A stretch of DNA of 64,000 nt from NCBI RefSeq assembly GCF_030124325.1, contig NZ_JASKLR010000002.1, positions 498,528 to 562,527 of the forward strand, given 5' to 3'. Source of the DNA: Sinorhizobium sp. 8-89 (GTDB taxonomy: Bacteria > Pseudomonadota > Alphaproteobacteria > Rhizobiales > Rhizobiaceae). The notes beneath the pieces are model-generated. The model had not been told where the DNA came from. It worked only from the letters and a program-made list of their open reading frames with translations, and made no database searches. The position numbers were made by a program, and so were the translations under genes. Within the stretch, counting starts at the first letter, position 1. The number at the start of each line of letters is the position of its first letter. Of this stretch, positions 34,671-42,888 are shown piece by piece.

Positions 34671-34744
34671 GGTCGCTCGGGGCCGTCGGTCGCTAGGGCC
34701 CTCGGTCGCCCGCGTCCTCGGTCGCTTGGGCCCTCGGTTGCTGG
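34671..34744. repeat. 16-bp imperfect tandem repeat, 4.5 copies
   Basis: Units start GGTCGCT/GGTCGCC and end in CCGTC or CCTC (34671, 34688, 34704, 34720, 34736). It lies in the 400-base gap after the cyclase; no protein-coding frame is supported. Confidence 0.7.
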
Positions 34745-34978
34745 CATGAACGGCCTACCATCTCATCCGCATTGTCGTTTGCCGCCGGGGCGTTCCACTT
34801 GTTCGGTCATCCTCGGACTTACCCTTTACCGTCGGCGGTCGATGGCCCCACGCTTCCACCCCTTTTTCCTTCGACGCCGTGGTCGCCGGTGTATTGTAGC
34901 GATCGCTTTACGACCTGCGGTTTCGCCGAAATCCGGAGTCGATGCTTGCAGGTCGCGAACTCAAGGGGGGAGAACTCA

Positions 34979-36013
34979 ATGGCATCGACGGTTGAAATGG
35001 ACATGGGTCCAGACATTGGTGGCGAAGTCTCGCCCGATCTCGCCGTGGACGTGATGTTTGCGTGCCGGAAGACGGCCGCGATGAAGGCGGCGATCGAGCT
35101 CGATCTTTTCACCCTGATCGGCGACGGCGGCACGGCGGCCTCGCTCGCGGCGGCCGCGAAGGCGTCCGAGCGCGGCGTGCGCGTGCTTTGCGATTATCTC
35201 GTCGTCAACGGCTTTCTCACCAAGGAGGGCGACACCTATCGGCTGACACCATCGAGCCGCACGTTCCTCGTCCGCCACTCGCCGGCCTATATCGGCGGAG
35301 CCATCGAATTCGTTGCCGCACCGGAGATGCTTTCGCTACACCTCGACGATCCGGCGGCCTGCGTGCGCAATGGCGGTGCCCTCGGGCTCGCGAATATCTC
35401 GGCTGACAATCCGGTCTGGGTGAAGTTCGCCCGGGCCATGGGTCCGCTCGTTGCCCGCAGCGCCATGGCGCTGGCAGAGGAGATCGCCACATGGCCGAGA
35501 AAGCCGAGGAAGGTGCTCGATATCGCCGCCGGCCACGGGCTTTTCGGCATCGAGATCGCGAAAACCTTTCCCGAGGCCGAGATCGTCGCTGTCGACTGGG
35601 GCGCCGTCCTGGAACTTGCGAGCCAGAACGCCAGCCAATTCGGCGTCGGCGGGCGCTACAGGACCATTGCCGGCAGCGCCTTCGAGGTCGACTGGGGCAG
35701 CGACTACGATCTCATCCTGCTGCCGAACTTCCTGCATCACTTCGACATCGAAACCTGCGCCGGGCTTCTCGATAAATGCAAGAAGACGCTCGCCTCCGGC
35801 GGCCGGGTGGTCGGGGTGGAATTCGTGCCGAACGAGGATCGCGTCTCGCCGCCCTTCCCGGCCGCCTTCGCCTGGGAAATGCTCGCCACCACCCCAAGGG
35901 GCGAGGCCTATACCGAGAAGCAGCTCGCCGAAATGGCCCGTCGCGCCGGCTTTGCCAACGCCACCACAAAACCGCTGCCGCCCTCGCCCGCGAGCCTTGT
36001 GTTCTTCGAGTAG
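34979..36013 (+). CDS. O-methyltransferase, acetylserotonin-type (winged-helix + SAM domain)
   Basis: A 344-residue protein. The N-terminal half (VDVMFACRKTAAMKAAIELDLF..., then a winged-helix dimerisation region) and the C-terminal SAM domain (VLDIAAGHGLFGIEIAK, motif I; VAVDWG; FLHHFDIETCAGLLDKC) match the plant/bacterial O-methyltransferase family. It may methylate phenols or a natural-product hydroxyl. The ATG follows GGGGGGAGAA. It stands alone; acceptor unknown. Confidence 0.82.
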   Translation: MASTVEMDMGPDIGGEVSPDLAVDVMFACRKTAAMKAAIELDLFTLIGDGGTAASLAAAAKASERGVRVLCDYLVVNGFLTKEGDTYRLTPSSRTFLVRHSPAYIGGAIEFVAAPEMLSLHLDDPAACVRNGGALGLANISADNPVWVKFARAMGPLVARSAMALAEEIATWPRKPRKVLDIAAGHGLFGIEIAKTFPEAEIVAVDWGAVLELASQNASQFGVGGRYRTIAGSAFEVDWGSDYDLILLPNFLHHFDIETCAGLLDKCKKTLASGGRVVGVEFVPNEDRVSPPFPAAFAWEMLATTPRGEAYTEKQLAEMARRAGFANATTKPLPPSPASLVFFE

Positions 36014-36048
36014 GAAACCGACGAGCGGCGCTGTAGAAGGAGCAATCG

Positions 36049-36592
36049 GTGATCGTTGTCCTCAACGGCTATCCCGGAGTGGGGAAGCTCACAATCGGTC
36101 AAGAACTCATATCGAAGATCTCGGGCCGCCTGCTGGACATTCATAGTGTCTACAACGTCGCCTTCGCATTGACGGAGTTCAAATCGCCGGAGTTCATCGA
36201 AACGGTCGAGAAGATCGAAGCAATCGCGCATGACCTGATTCTGAGACTCCCGGCCGAAATTCCGGTCGTACTAACGACCGTTCTTGCCGGAAGCAGCGAT
36301 TGGGGCGACGCGGAGTGGCAACGGATCGTGCGCCTTGGTCGCGAGCGGGGGTCCGTTGTTCGTCGTGCATATACACTGCGATCTTGAAGAGAATATTCGC
36401 CGTATCGAGGCAGCCGGACGAATTGCGAAGAGGAAGCCACGCGATGCCGAAATGGCGAGGAGAAACCACGCACATTGCAAAGTCCTCGCAGGTATCGACG
36501 AGACGAACTTGCTAAAGCTCGACGTGACGCGTTTGGCCCCGACAGATGCGGCGGCCAGAATTGCAGAGTGGATTCAAAAGGCCCAAGCTTGA
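36049..36592 (+). pseudogene. Frameshifted P-loop kinase-like gene
   Basis: The 5' part (from 36049) reads IVVLNGYPGVGKLTIGQELISKISGRLLD and stays in frame to about 36352; the 3' part continues in a frame shifted by one base, CDLEENIRRIEAAGRIAKRK to WIQKAQA, ending at 36592. Aligned to the intact relative at 51568-52128, the join falls at RRGS/ERGS, where one base is missing in this copy. As read, translation gives a 112-residue truncated product. It is probably inactive unless the sequence has an error. Walker A is intact. Confidence 0.8.
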
Positions 36593-36857
36593 GGCGACGC
36601 ACGGGGGCGCAATCGAGCTTTTGATAGTCTTTGATAGTTGCCAGAGCTTTCAACATCCCCGATGGAGAATATGGACCCTGAGTTGAAGGCAGGCAGCGCA
36701 GGCAGGTCTGAGGATCAACCGGCGGCCCAATCTAAACAGATTCTCTACAGACAATTCCTGTGCTTGTCACAGGAATCCAGCGCGCCCAAGTGCTTGGGCG
36801 CTGGAGACTCCGGCGTGCTCGGTACATCAGCGCGCCGACGTGAACCATCGCCCGACC
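36593..36857. other. Intergenic repeat-rich stretch
   Basis: Contains a copy of the CCTGTGCTTGTCACAGGAATCC repeat (family C) at 36754-36812 with a mirror arm CCAAGTGCTTGGGCG. No gene accepted; the short frames show no protein similarity. Confidence 0.5.
36754..36812. repeat. Family C palindromic repeat, partial copy
   Basis: ATTCCTGTGCTTGTCACAGGAATCCAGC matches one arm of the complete element at 55555-55672, followed by CGCCCAAGTGCTTGGGCG. Confidence 0.6.
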
Positions 36858-37147
36858 TTACAGACCATGTAAGTAGTGCGAAATGTCCAGCCATTCCGGG
36901 TTCATGGCCTCGATCAGATTCAGCTTCCATTGCCGCGGCCATTTCTTGATCGTCTTTTCCCGCGTGATGGCACCCGTCAACAGGTCGAATTCCTCGAACC
37001 AGACGAGCGTTTTGACCTCGTATTTCGATGTGAAGCCGGGTGTGAGTTCGTTCTAATGTTCAAAGAGACGGCCGGCCAGGTCGCGCGTCACGCCCGTGTA
37101 AAGCGTGCCGTTTCGTTCGACGCCAGGATGTAGACATAGCCTTTCAT
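36858..37147 (-). pseudogene. GIY-YIG nuclease-like pseudogene (UPF0213 type), two lesions
   Basis: From 37147 the frame reads MKGYVYILAS and then breaks; with one base restored near 37117 it resumes as KRNGTLYTGVTRDLAGRLFEH, the GIY-YIG signature. A TAG stop then occurs at 37053-37055 where Lys or Arg is expected, and the frame continues as NELTPGFTSKYEVKTLVWFEE...MNPEWLDISHYLHGL to a TAA at 36858. The total is near the normal 95 residues. So a single-base deletion and an in-frame amber have both occurred. Such proteins are small predicted endonucleases. Confidence 0.85.
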
Positions 37148-37288
37148 GTTGCTGATGGTGATTGAGTGGTTCTGAATAAGCAAGCAAAAGTTGCCGATGG
37201 CGGCGCGAAGCGAGACATCAGGGATGGCCTTAACAGTCACGTGTTGGCGGACGGTTGGCGACGGTCCGGTGTCGTCACGCTCGCTTAT

Positions 37289-37356
37289 CCTGCTGGCCGC
37301 GAGTCCTTCGCGCCGCCGACGCGGCGCGGCTGGATTCTGTGACAAGCACAGGAAAG
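37289..37356. repeat. Family C repeat, reverse-oriented partial copy
   Basis: GCTGGATTCTGTGACAAGCACAGGAAAGAAGG, preceded by a GC-rich arm, is the other half of the palindrome seen complete at 55555. Confidence 0.6.
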
Positions 37357-37393
37357 AAGGGAATTTGTTGTCTTGTGTCTGCGCGCCAGCAGA

Positions 37394-37445
37394 CTACTGC
37401 ATGTTTTTTTAAATCGTTGCCGATTCAAGGATGAAAACATGCAGC
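37394..37445. repeat. Family A RIME-like copy
   Basis: CTGCATGTTTTTTTAAATCGTTGCCGATTCAAGGATGAAAACATGCAGCAA. Confidence 0.65.
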
Positions 37446-37488
37446 AATCAAGTCAGTTGAGTTTGTTGTGCGCGGCCGTCCCCACCCA

Positions 37489-37555
37489 CCTCATTCCTGT
37501 GCTTGTCACAGGAATCCAGCCGCGACGCGTCGGCGGCGCGGGAGACTCCGTTTGG
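37489..37555. repeat. Family C repeat, forward-oriented partial copy
   Basis: CATTCCTGTGCTTGTCACAGGAATCCAGC followed by a GC-rich arm and GGGAGACTCC, as in the 36754 copy. Confidence 0.6.
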
Positions 37556-37684
37556 CGCCGCGCTTTCGCTTTCGTTCGGTAGTGCCGTCCCCTTGCAGCC
37601 GACGAATGCACGGCGACTACAGCGCCGCGCCACCGGCACAACTGAGTGGATGAAGTTGCGCGACAAAAATCGCCGCAGAGGAAC

Positions 37685-38572
37685 TCAGGTTCCCGACGAG
37701 GTCCGGTCAACAACACTCCAGTCGAAAGCACGCGCCCAGTCGGCAAAGCTGTGCCAGCGAACCTCTGGAAAATCCCGGTGCAGGGCGGCGATGTCGACGT
37801 CGTAGCCGGCGCGGTCGAACCACTCGAACATGAGCGCCGCGTCTTCGCTTTGCTGGCGCGCCGCGGCGATCGGGATTTCCTGGTAGTCGATCGGGCGACC
37901 GATGGCTTGCGAGAGGATTTTCGCCTGCTCCTCGCCGGACAGCTCGTCCCCGGCGATATCGAAACGCTTGCCGAACACATCGTCGCGCCGCTCGACCAGG
38001 GCGGCGACGAAAGCCCCGATGTCCGCCAGGGCTACCAGTTGGAGCGCGCGTTTGGCGGGTAGCGCAAAAGCATACGTGCCCTGACGCAGCGCACCGAACG
38101 ACCACGGCGCGACGATATTCTCCATGAAGGCGACCGGTGCGCTGATTGTATAGGGAATGCCGAGCCCGGCGACATGCTTCTCGACCAGATACTTGCTTTC
38201 GAAATGCGGGATGCCCGTCTTCTTGTCGGCATCGGCAACGGATGAATAGATCAGGTGCCCGACGCCGGCAGCCTTCGCCGCATCGGCGGCAATGATCCCC
38301 TGGCGGGTTTCCTCCTCCGTCCCGGCCTCGTAGCTGTTGCCCATCAGGAACATGGTGTCGACGCCGCCCGCCGCCTTCATGATGGAAGCCGCGTCGCCGA
38401 GATCGCCGGCCACGACATCCGCGCCCGCCGACGCCAGCTGCCGCGCTTGATCGCTGTCCGGCCTGCGGGTCAGCGCCTTGACGCGGTGCCCCCTGGCGAG
38501 CAGCGCGTGCGCGACGGCGCCTCCCTGCTGGCCGGTGGCGCCGGTAACGAGAACGTTTCGTTTGGTGCTCAT
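37685..38572 (-). CDS. NmrA-type NAD(P)H-binding protein
   Basis: A 295-residue Rossmann protein: NVLVTGATGQQGGAVAHALLARGHRVKALTRRPDS binds the dinucleotide (the R in TRR favours NADP), and AGADVVAGDLGD with FESKYLVEKHV marks the NmrA/SDR-like group. Related proteins are quinone reductases (e.g. QorB) or redox-sensing regulators. It is divergent from a LysR gene 91 bases away, which probably regulates it. Confidence 0.83.
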   Translation of the reverse strand: MSTKRNVLVTGATGQQGGAVAHALLARGHRVKALTRRPDSDQARQLASAGADVVAGDLGDAASIMKAAGGVDTMFLMGNSYEAGTEEETRQGIIAADAAKAAGVGHLIYSSVADADKKTGIPHFESKYLVEKHVAGLGIPYTISAPVAFMENIVAPWSFGALRQGTYAFALPAKRALQLVALADIGAFVAALVERRDDVFGKRFDIAGDELSGEEQAKILSQAIGRPIDYQEIPIAAARQQSEDAALMFEWFDRAGYDVDIAALHRDFPEVRWHSFADWARAFDWSVVDRTSSGT

Positions 38573-38663
38573 GTGTCTGCTCCTTTTCGCTTTCAGTGGA
38601 GCAAAGTTAGGGTCTGCCACATTGATCCATAATGGGCTATAATTGGGAAACTTTGTCCCACCG

Positions 38664-39623
38664 ATGGATACAATGTTCGATCTCAACGATATCGTGGTGT
38701 TCGCTCGCGTCGTCGAAGCCGGTAGCTTCACCGCTGCGGCGCGCCAGCTCGGCATGCCCAAGACGACCGTCAGCCGCCGCATCGCCGCCCTCGAGCGCGA
38801 GGTCGGGGTCCGTCTGCTTCAGCGCACGACGCGCAGCCTCAAGATGACCGACGCCGGGCGTCTCTATTACGAGCAGAGCAGCCAGGCGCTCCGGACGATA
38901 GAGGAAGCAAATCTGCGCCTCGCGGAAGCGAGAGCGGAGCCGTCAGGCACGATTCGCATCTCGGCTCCCGTCGGCTTCGGCGGCCATTTCCTGACCCGCG
39001 CCGTGGTCGACTTTCTCGCGATCTATCCGAAAACCAAGGCCGAACTGCGCCTGACCGACGATAACCTCAATCTCGTCGAGAACGGCATCGACCTCGCGTT
39101 CCGCACCGGCATTCTCGCCGACTCCACGCTGATCGCCCGTAAGCTCGGCTCCACCCACAGGCTCCTCTGCGCCAGCCCGGACTATCTCGCGCGATGCGGG
39201 GTGCCGGAGGAACCGGCAGAACTCACCCGCCATCGATGCATCATCGCAGGTCCGTCGGCAGCCAGCGCCCACTGGGTGCTGGACGGGCCGCACGGCCAGG
39301 AAACGGTCACCGTGGCCGGACGCTTCGCTGCCAATGAAATGCAGGCGGTGGTTGCCGCCGCGGTCGCCGGCTACGGCATCGCCCAGGTGCCCCAAAGGAT
39401 GGCCGAGGGACTTATCGACGGCGGGCAGCTGCGCCGCGTTCTTCACGACTACACGACGCCGGCGGGCGGCCTCTATGTCGTATATCCGAGCAGTCGGCAC
39501 CTTTCGCCGCTGGTCAAGGCATTCATCGAGCTTGCCGCGGAGCGATGGATCGCCGCCGGAACCGGCGAGGCTGACAAGGCCGCGGCCGAATCCACTCCCC
39601 CCAATTCCAGCAAAAATGTGTAG
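38664..39623 (+). CDS. LysR-family regulator
   Basis: A 319-residue protein. The helix-turn-helix FARVVEAGSFTAAARQLGMPKTTVSRRIAALE begins about residue 10, and a standard effector-binding domain follows with PSGTIRISAPVGFG. LysR proteins usually activate a divergent gene; the NmrA-type reductase is 91 bases away, and the gap has an ATAATGGGCTATAATTGGG repeat-like box. The start might also be 7 residues upstream or 3 downstream. Inducer unknown. Confidence 0.85.
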   Translation: MDTMFDLNDIVVFARVVEAGSFTAAARQLGMPKTTVSRRIAALEREVGVRLLQRTTRSLKMTDAGRLYYEQSSQALRTIEEANLRLAEARAEPSGTIRISAPVGFGGHFLTRAVVDFLAIYPKTKAELRLTDDNLNLVENGIDLAFRTGILADSTLIARKLGSTHRLLCASPDYLARCGVPEEPAELTRHRCIIAGPSAASAHWVLDGPHGQETVTVAGRFAANEMQAVVAAAVAGYGIAQVPQRMAEGLIDGGQLRRVLHDYTTPAGGLYVVYPSSRHLSPLVKAFIELAAERWIAAGTGEADKAAAESTPPNSSKNV

Positions 39624-39690
39624 CGGTTTCCGTCCGGAATGCGTCGTTTCAAGAGTTGGATCATTTCAGGCTTCAATGAAAAAGGCATGT
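39618..39690. repeat. Family B RIME-like copy
   Basis: GTGTAGCGGTTTCCGTCCGGAATGCGTCGTTTCAAGAGTTGGATCATTTC, reading out of the end of the LysR gene. Confidence 0.6.
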
Positions 39691-39772
39691 CGTCCAAAAG
39701 CGTCGGGCAGTGTCGGGCTGGCTGCGACAGCCTGTAGCTGGACATGCCGCAAAAACGGAATAGCATGAGGGC

Positions 39773-40195
39773 ATGGAGAGAGTTGGCCGCATTCTTGCGA
39801 TTGTCCTGCTCGCGGTATTTGCCGCGGGCACTGTTGCGCATGCGGCGAATGCGACGCGCATGTCGTTTGCAATGTCCCTCGCGATGGCCGCCGGAAACAT
39901 GGACAGCGGACACATGAGCACCGGCGATATGGCTGCCGGACACATGACCGGACACATGGGCGCGGGAGATATGGGCGCGGGAGATATGGGCGACTGCGAT
40001 GGCTGTCCGCCCGGTGACGACGGCAAGGCCTCGCTCTGCGTTCAGGCCTGTCTTGCGCCTTTCATCGCGGTTCCCGCAGCCGCGGGCTTCGAGCTTCCGC
40101 TTATGGCAGCCGATGTTACCGCCTCGCCGGCAGACGAATTGACCGGCCTCATCGGCCCGCCCGAGTCTCCGCCCCCTCGAACCATCATCCTTTAG
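39773..40195 (+). CDS. Met/His-rich exported protein, likely copper-binding
   Basis: A 140-residue protein with a signal peptide (LAIVLLAVFAAGTVAHA). A middle region has about ten Met in MxxGHM and GAGDM repeats plus several His, a pattern of periplasmic Cu(I) binding, followed by CDGC and a pair of Cys. It leads a copper cassette: multicopper oxidase, DUF411, small Met-rich peptide, cytochrome c and SCO. No known family name; function as a copper carrier is inferred from composition and neighbours. Confidence 0.7.
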   Translation: MERVGRILAIVLLAVFAAGTVAHAANATRMSFAMSLAMAAGNMDSGHMSTGDMAAGHMTGHMGAGDMGAGDMGDCDGCPPGDDGKASLCVQACLAPFIAVPAAAGFELPLMAADVTASPADELTGLIGPPESPPPRTIIL

Positions 40196-40324
40196 CCGGG
40201 CATGTCCGGTTGCCGGCGCCAACGATCATGCGTGACGGATCCGTCCGCCGCCTGTGATCGCGGCTCGCATGATGCCTTCCAGCGCCATGCGAAACACCAT
40301 TAGCTTTTTCAGGATGATTGAACC

Positions 40325-41827
40325 ATGTCCCGATACCCTGCTCCGGCGCTGACGCGTCGAGCCCTTCTCGCATCGGCGGCCGCAAGCGCGGCCGGCGCGA
40401 TGCTTCCTCTTTTGCCGGCCTCGCCGGCCACTGCCGCCATGCGCGATGTCTCGTTGCGGGCCGCCGCCGGGCGCGTCCGGCTCGCGACCCCCGGCGAGAC
40501 GGCCGCCTGGTTGTACAACGGCACCGCTCCAGGCCCGGAGATCCGCCTGCGCCAAGGCGAGCGCCTGCGCGTCACCGTCGACAACGCCCTTGCCGAAGAA
40601 ACGACGGTCCACTGGCACGGACTGCGCCTTCCAAACGCGATGGACGGCGTGCCGCACCTCACCCAGAAGCCGATCGGCGCGGGCGAACGCTTCGTCTACG
40701 AGTTCGACGCGATCGATGCCGGCACTTTCTGGTATCACCCGCACCAGAAGAGCTCCGAGCAGGTCGGGCGCGGGCTTTACGGCCCGCTGATCATCGAGGA
40801 ACCGGAACCGCTGCGCGTCGATCGTGACGTGACCTGGATGCTCGGCGACTGGCGGCTGACCAAGTCCGGCGAAATCAGCGAGGATTTCGGCAACCGGCAC
40901 GACATCCACCACAATGGCCGCGTCGGCAACACGGTGACCATCAACGGCCGCCGCGTGCCGGATGGTTTTGCCGTCCGGAAGGGCGAGCGCATCCGCCTGC
41001 GGCTGATCAACGCCGCCAACGCCCGCATCTTCAGCCTCGATTTCGCGGGCCATGAGCCGATCGTGATCGCGCTCGACGGCCAGCCGGTCACGCCGCATGC
41101 GCCGGAGAAAGGGCTGGTGGTTCTCGGTGCGGCGATGCGTGTCGACCTGATCCTCGACATGACGGGCACTGCCGGCAGCCGGGCCGCGGTCACCGACCGG
41201 TTCTATGAAGGGCTGGAATATAAGCTCGTCGATCTGGTCTATGACGGCACGCCCCTGAGGGAGCGCGCGCCGGACTGGCCGCTCGGCCTGCCCGCCAACC
41301 CGCTGCCGGAACCGGACCTCAAGGCGGCATCCCGCAACGAGGTCCTCTTCAGCGGCGGCATGATGGGGGAAATGGTGGCTGAGGAGATGGGCGAAACCAT
41401 GGGCGGTGAAATGATGGGTCCCGGCGCGCCGGGCGGCAGGATGAGCCACGCGCATTCGATGACGGGAGGGATGATGGCGATGATGAACTCCGGCGCCGCC
41501 TGGTTCATCAACGGTGTCGCCGCCGACGAGTCCGGCCACGACATGAAGCCGATGCTGACGCTCGAACGGAACAGGAGCCACGTGATCGCCATGACCAACG
41601 CCACCGCGTGGCATCATCCGATACACCTGCACGGTCATTCGTTCCGGGTGATTTCACGCAACGGCCAGCCAACCCGTCATCGCGAATGGCAGGACACGGT
41701 GCTCCTCTCGCCGCGCGAGAAGCTCGAGATCGCTTTCGTCGCCGACAATCCCGGCGACTGGATGTTCCACTGCCACGTTCTCGAACACCAGGCCGGCGGC
41801 ATGATGGCTGTTTTCCGCGTCGCCTGA
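40325..41827 (+). CDS. Multicopper oxidase, Tat-exported
   Basis: A 500-residue protein. A twin-arginine-like signal (TRRALLASAAAS) precedes three cupredoxin domains. All four copper-ligand motifs are present: HWHG, HPH, HPIHLHGHSF and HCHVLEH. A Met-rich insert (MMGEMVAEEMGETMGGEMM) lies just before the third domain, as in CueO/CopA-type Cu(I) oxidases. The enzyme would oxidise Cu(I) or substrates and reduce oxygen to water. It is the main catalytic member of the cassette. Confidence 0.9.
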   Translation: MSRYPAPALTRRALLASAAASAAGAMLPLLPASPATAAMRDVSLRAAAGRVRLATPGETAAWLYNGTAPGPEIRLRQGERLRVTVDNALAEETTVHWHGLRLPNAMDGVPHLTQKPIGAGERFVYEFDAIDAGTFWYHPHQKSSEQVGRGLYGPLIIEEPEPLRVDRDVTWMLGDWRLTKSGEISEDFGNRHDIHHNGRVGNTVTINGRRVPDGFAVRKGERIRLRLINAANARIFSLDFAGHEPIVIALDGQPVTPHAPEKGLVVLGAAMRVDLILDMTGTAGSRAAVTDRFYEGLEYKLVDLVYDGTPLRERAPDWPLGLPANPLPEPDLKAASRNEVLFSGGMMGEMVAEEMGETMGGEMMGPGAPGGRMSHAHSMTGGMMAMMNSGAAWFINGVAADESGHDMKPMLTLERNRSHVIAMTNATAWHHPIHLHGHSFRVISRNGQPTRHREWQDTVLLSPREKLEIAFVADNPGDWMFHCHVLEHQAGGMMAVFRVA

Positions 41828-41846
41828 CAATCTGAAAGGAAATGCA

Positions 41847-42287
41847 ATGTCCAGGATTCTGAAAGCTGTCGTCCTCGCCTCCCTCCTGTTCGGCGCCACC
41901 TCGGCGCTCGCCGGCGAAAAGGACGTGACACTCTACAAGACTCCCGAATGCGGCTGCTGCGAAGGCTATGCCGACTATCTGCGCGAGAACGGCTTCGACG
42001 TGACCGTGAAGCCGACGCATGACCTTGCCGCGATGAGCCGCGAGGCCGGCATTCCGGACGAGTTCCACGGCTGCCACCTCTCCATGATCGACGGCTATGC
42101 GGTGAGCGGCCACGTACCGATCGGCACGGTCAACAAGCTCCTGACCGAACGGCCCGACATCAGGGGCGTGACGCTCCCCGGCATGCCCATGGGTTCGCCC
42201 GGCATGAGCGGTACCAAGGAAGCCCCCTTCAAGATGCTGGAGATCAAAAAATCCGGTGGCATCGGCGGCGTCTACGCAAGCGAATAG
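41847..42287 (+). CDS. DUF411 metal-binding protein
   Basis: A 146-residue protein with a signal peptide (LASLLFGATSALA) followed by TLYKTPECGCCEGYADYLRENGF, a CGCC site, the mark of DUF411. Found with copper oxidases and believed to bind copper. It follows the multicopper oxidase by 19 bases and its C-terminus has MPMGSPGM, again Met-rich. Confidence 0.85.
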   Translation: MSRILKAVVLASLLFGATSALAGEKDVTLYKTPECGCCEGYADYLRENGFDVTVKPTHDLAAMSREAGIPDEFHGCHLSMIDGYAVSGHVPIGTVNKLLTERPDIRGVTLPGMPMGSPGMSGTKEAPFKMLEIKKSGGIGGVYASE

Positions 42288-42296
42288 GAGGTTGCG

Positions 42297-42422
42297 ATGA
42301 TGGACGGCATGGGCGGGATGATGATGTTCGGCATGGGCCTCGTCTGGCTGCTCGCCGTCGTCGTGCTCGCCCTGGGGGCGGCCGCGCTCGTCAAGTACCT
42401 GTTCTTCGGCGGCGGCAAATGA
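42297..42422 (+). CDS. 41-residue Met-rich single-span membrane peptide
   Basis: Reads MMDGMGGMMMFGMGLVWLLAVVVLALGAAALVKYLFFGGGK. Seven Met lie in the first 13 residues, then a hydrophobic helix and a basic end. AGGAGG precedes the start by 5 bases; its stop overlaps the next gene's start by four bases (ATGA), so translation is coupled. The context (copper oxidase, DUF411, cytochrome c, SCO) suggests a membrane copper-binding peptide. Too short for usual gene finders; family not recognised. Confidence 0.7.
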   Translation: MMDGMGGMMMFGMGLVWLLAVVVLALGAAALVKYLFFGGGK

Positions 42423-42886
42423 GAAGGACATCCGTGCTTTTCGCAGCGCTCGGCGCGGCTGCGGCAGGTCTGGGGCTCGCCTGGGCTTGGCCCTTTCTCG
42501 CTGCTCAGATGGCGGGCGGCGATGCCACGGCCGCCACGATCGCGCTCGGCAAGACGCTCTATGCCGAGCGCTGCGCCGCCTGTCACGGCGCGAAGCTCGA
42601 AGGTCAGCGGGACTGGAAAAGCCCGCTCCCTTCGGGCCGCATGCCCGCCCCGCCGCACGACGCAGCCGGCCACACCTGGCATCATCCGGATGGCGTGCTC
42701 TTTCGCATTACCCGGGAGGGCGCGTCGGCGGTAGTCGGCGGTGGCTACCAAAGCGACATGCCGGGATTCGGAAACGTCATGAGCGACGACGAGATCCGCG
42801 CCGTGCTCGCCTTCATCAAGACCACCTGGCCGGAACAGGAGCGTCAGTATCAGGCGGAAATGACCCGTCGCGAGCAAGGAGAGTGA
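42419..42886 (+). CDS. Cytochrome c, class I-like
   Basis: A 155-residue protein with an N-terminal hydrophobic segment (VLFAALGAAAAGLGLAWAW) that is a signal or anchor. The haem site is CAACH (about residue 53) with a likely Met axial ligand in GYQSDMPGFG. Mono-haem. It may accept electrons from the multicopper oxidase or supply them. Start overlaps the previous stop. Confidence 0.85.
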   Translation: MRRTSVLFAALGAAAAGLGLAWAWPFLAAQMAGGDATAATIALGKTLYAERCAACHGAKLEGQRDWKSPLPSGRMPAPPHDAAGHTWHHPDGVLFRITREGASAVVGGGYQSDMPGFGNVMSDDEIRAVLAFIKTTWPEQERQYQAEMTRREQGE

Positions 42887-42888
42887 TC

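Larger units (their letters stand above)
37148..37684. other. Repeat-filled gap, no gene
   Basis: Contains, in order, a reverse family C copy (37289-37356), a family A copy (37394-37445) and a forward family C copy (37489-37555). Frames here are short and have repeat-derived composition. Confidence 0.5.

Noticed and set aside
40226..41638. 470-codon minus-strand frame over the multicopper oxidase
   Set aside because: Antisense of conserved copper-ligand motifs.
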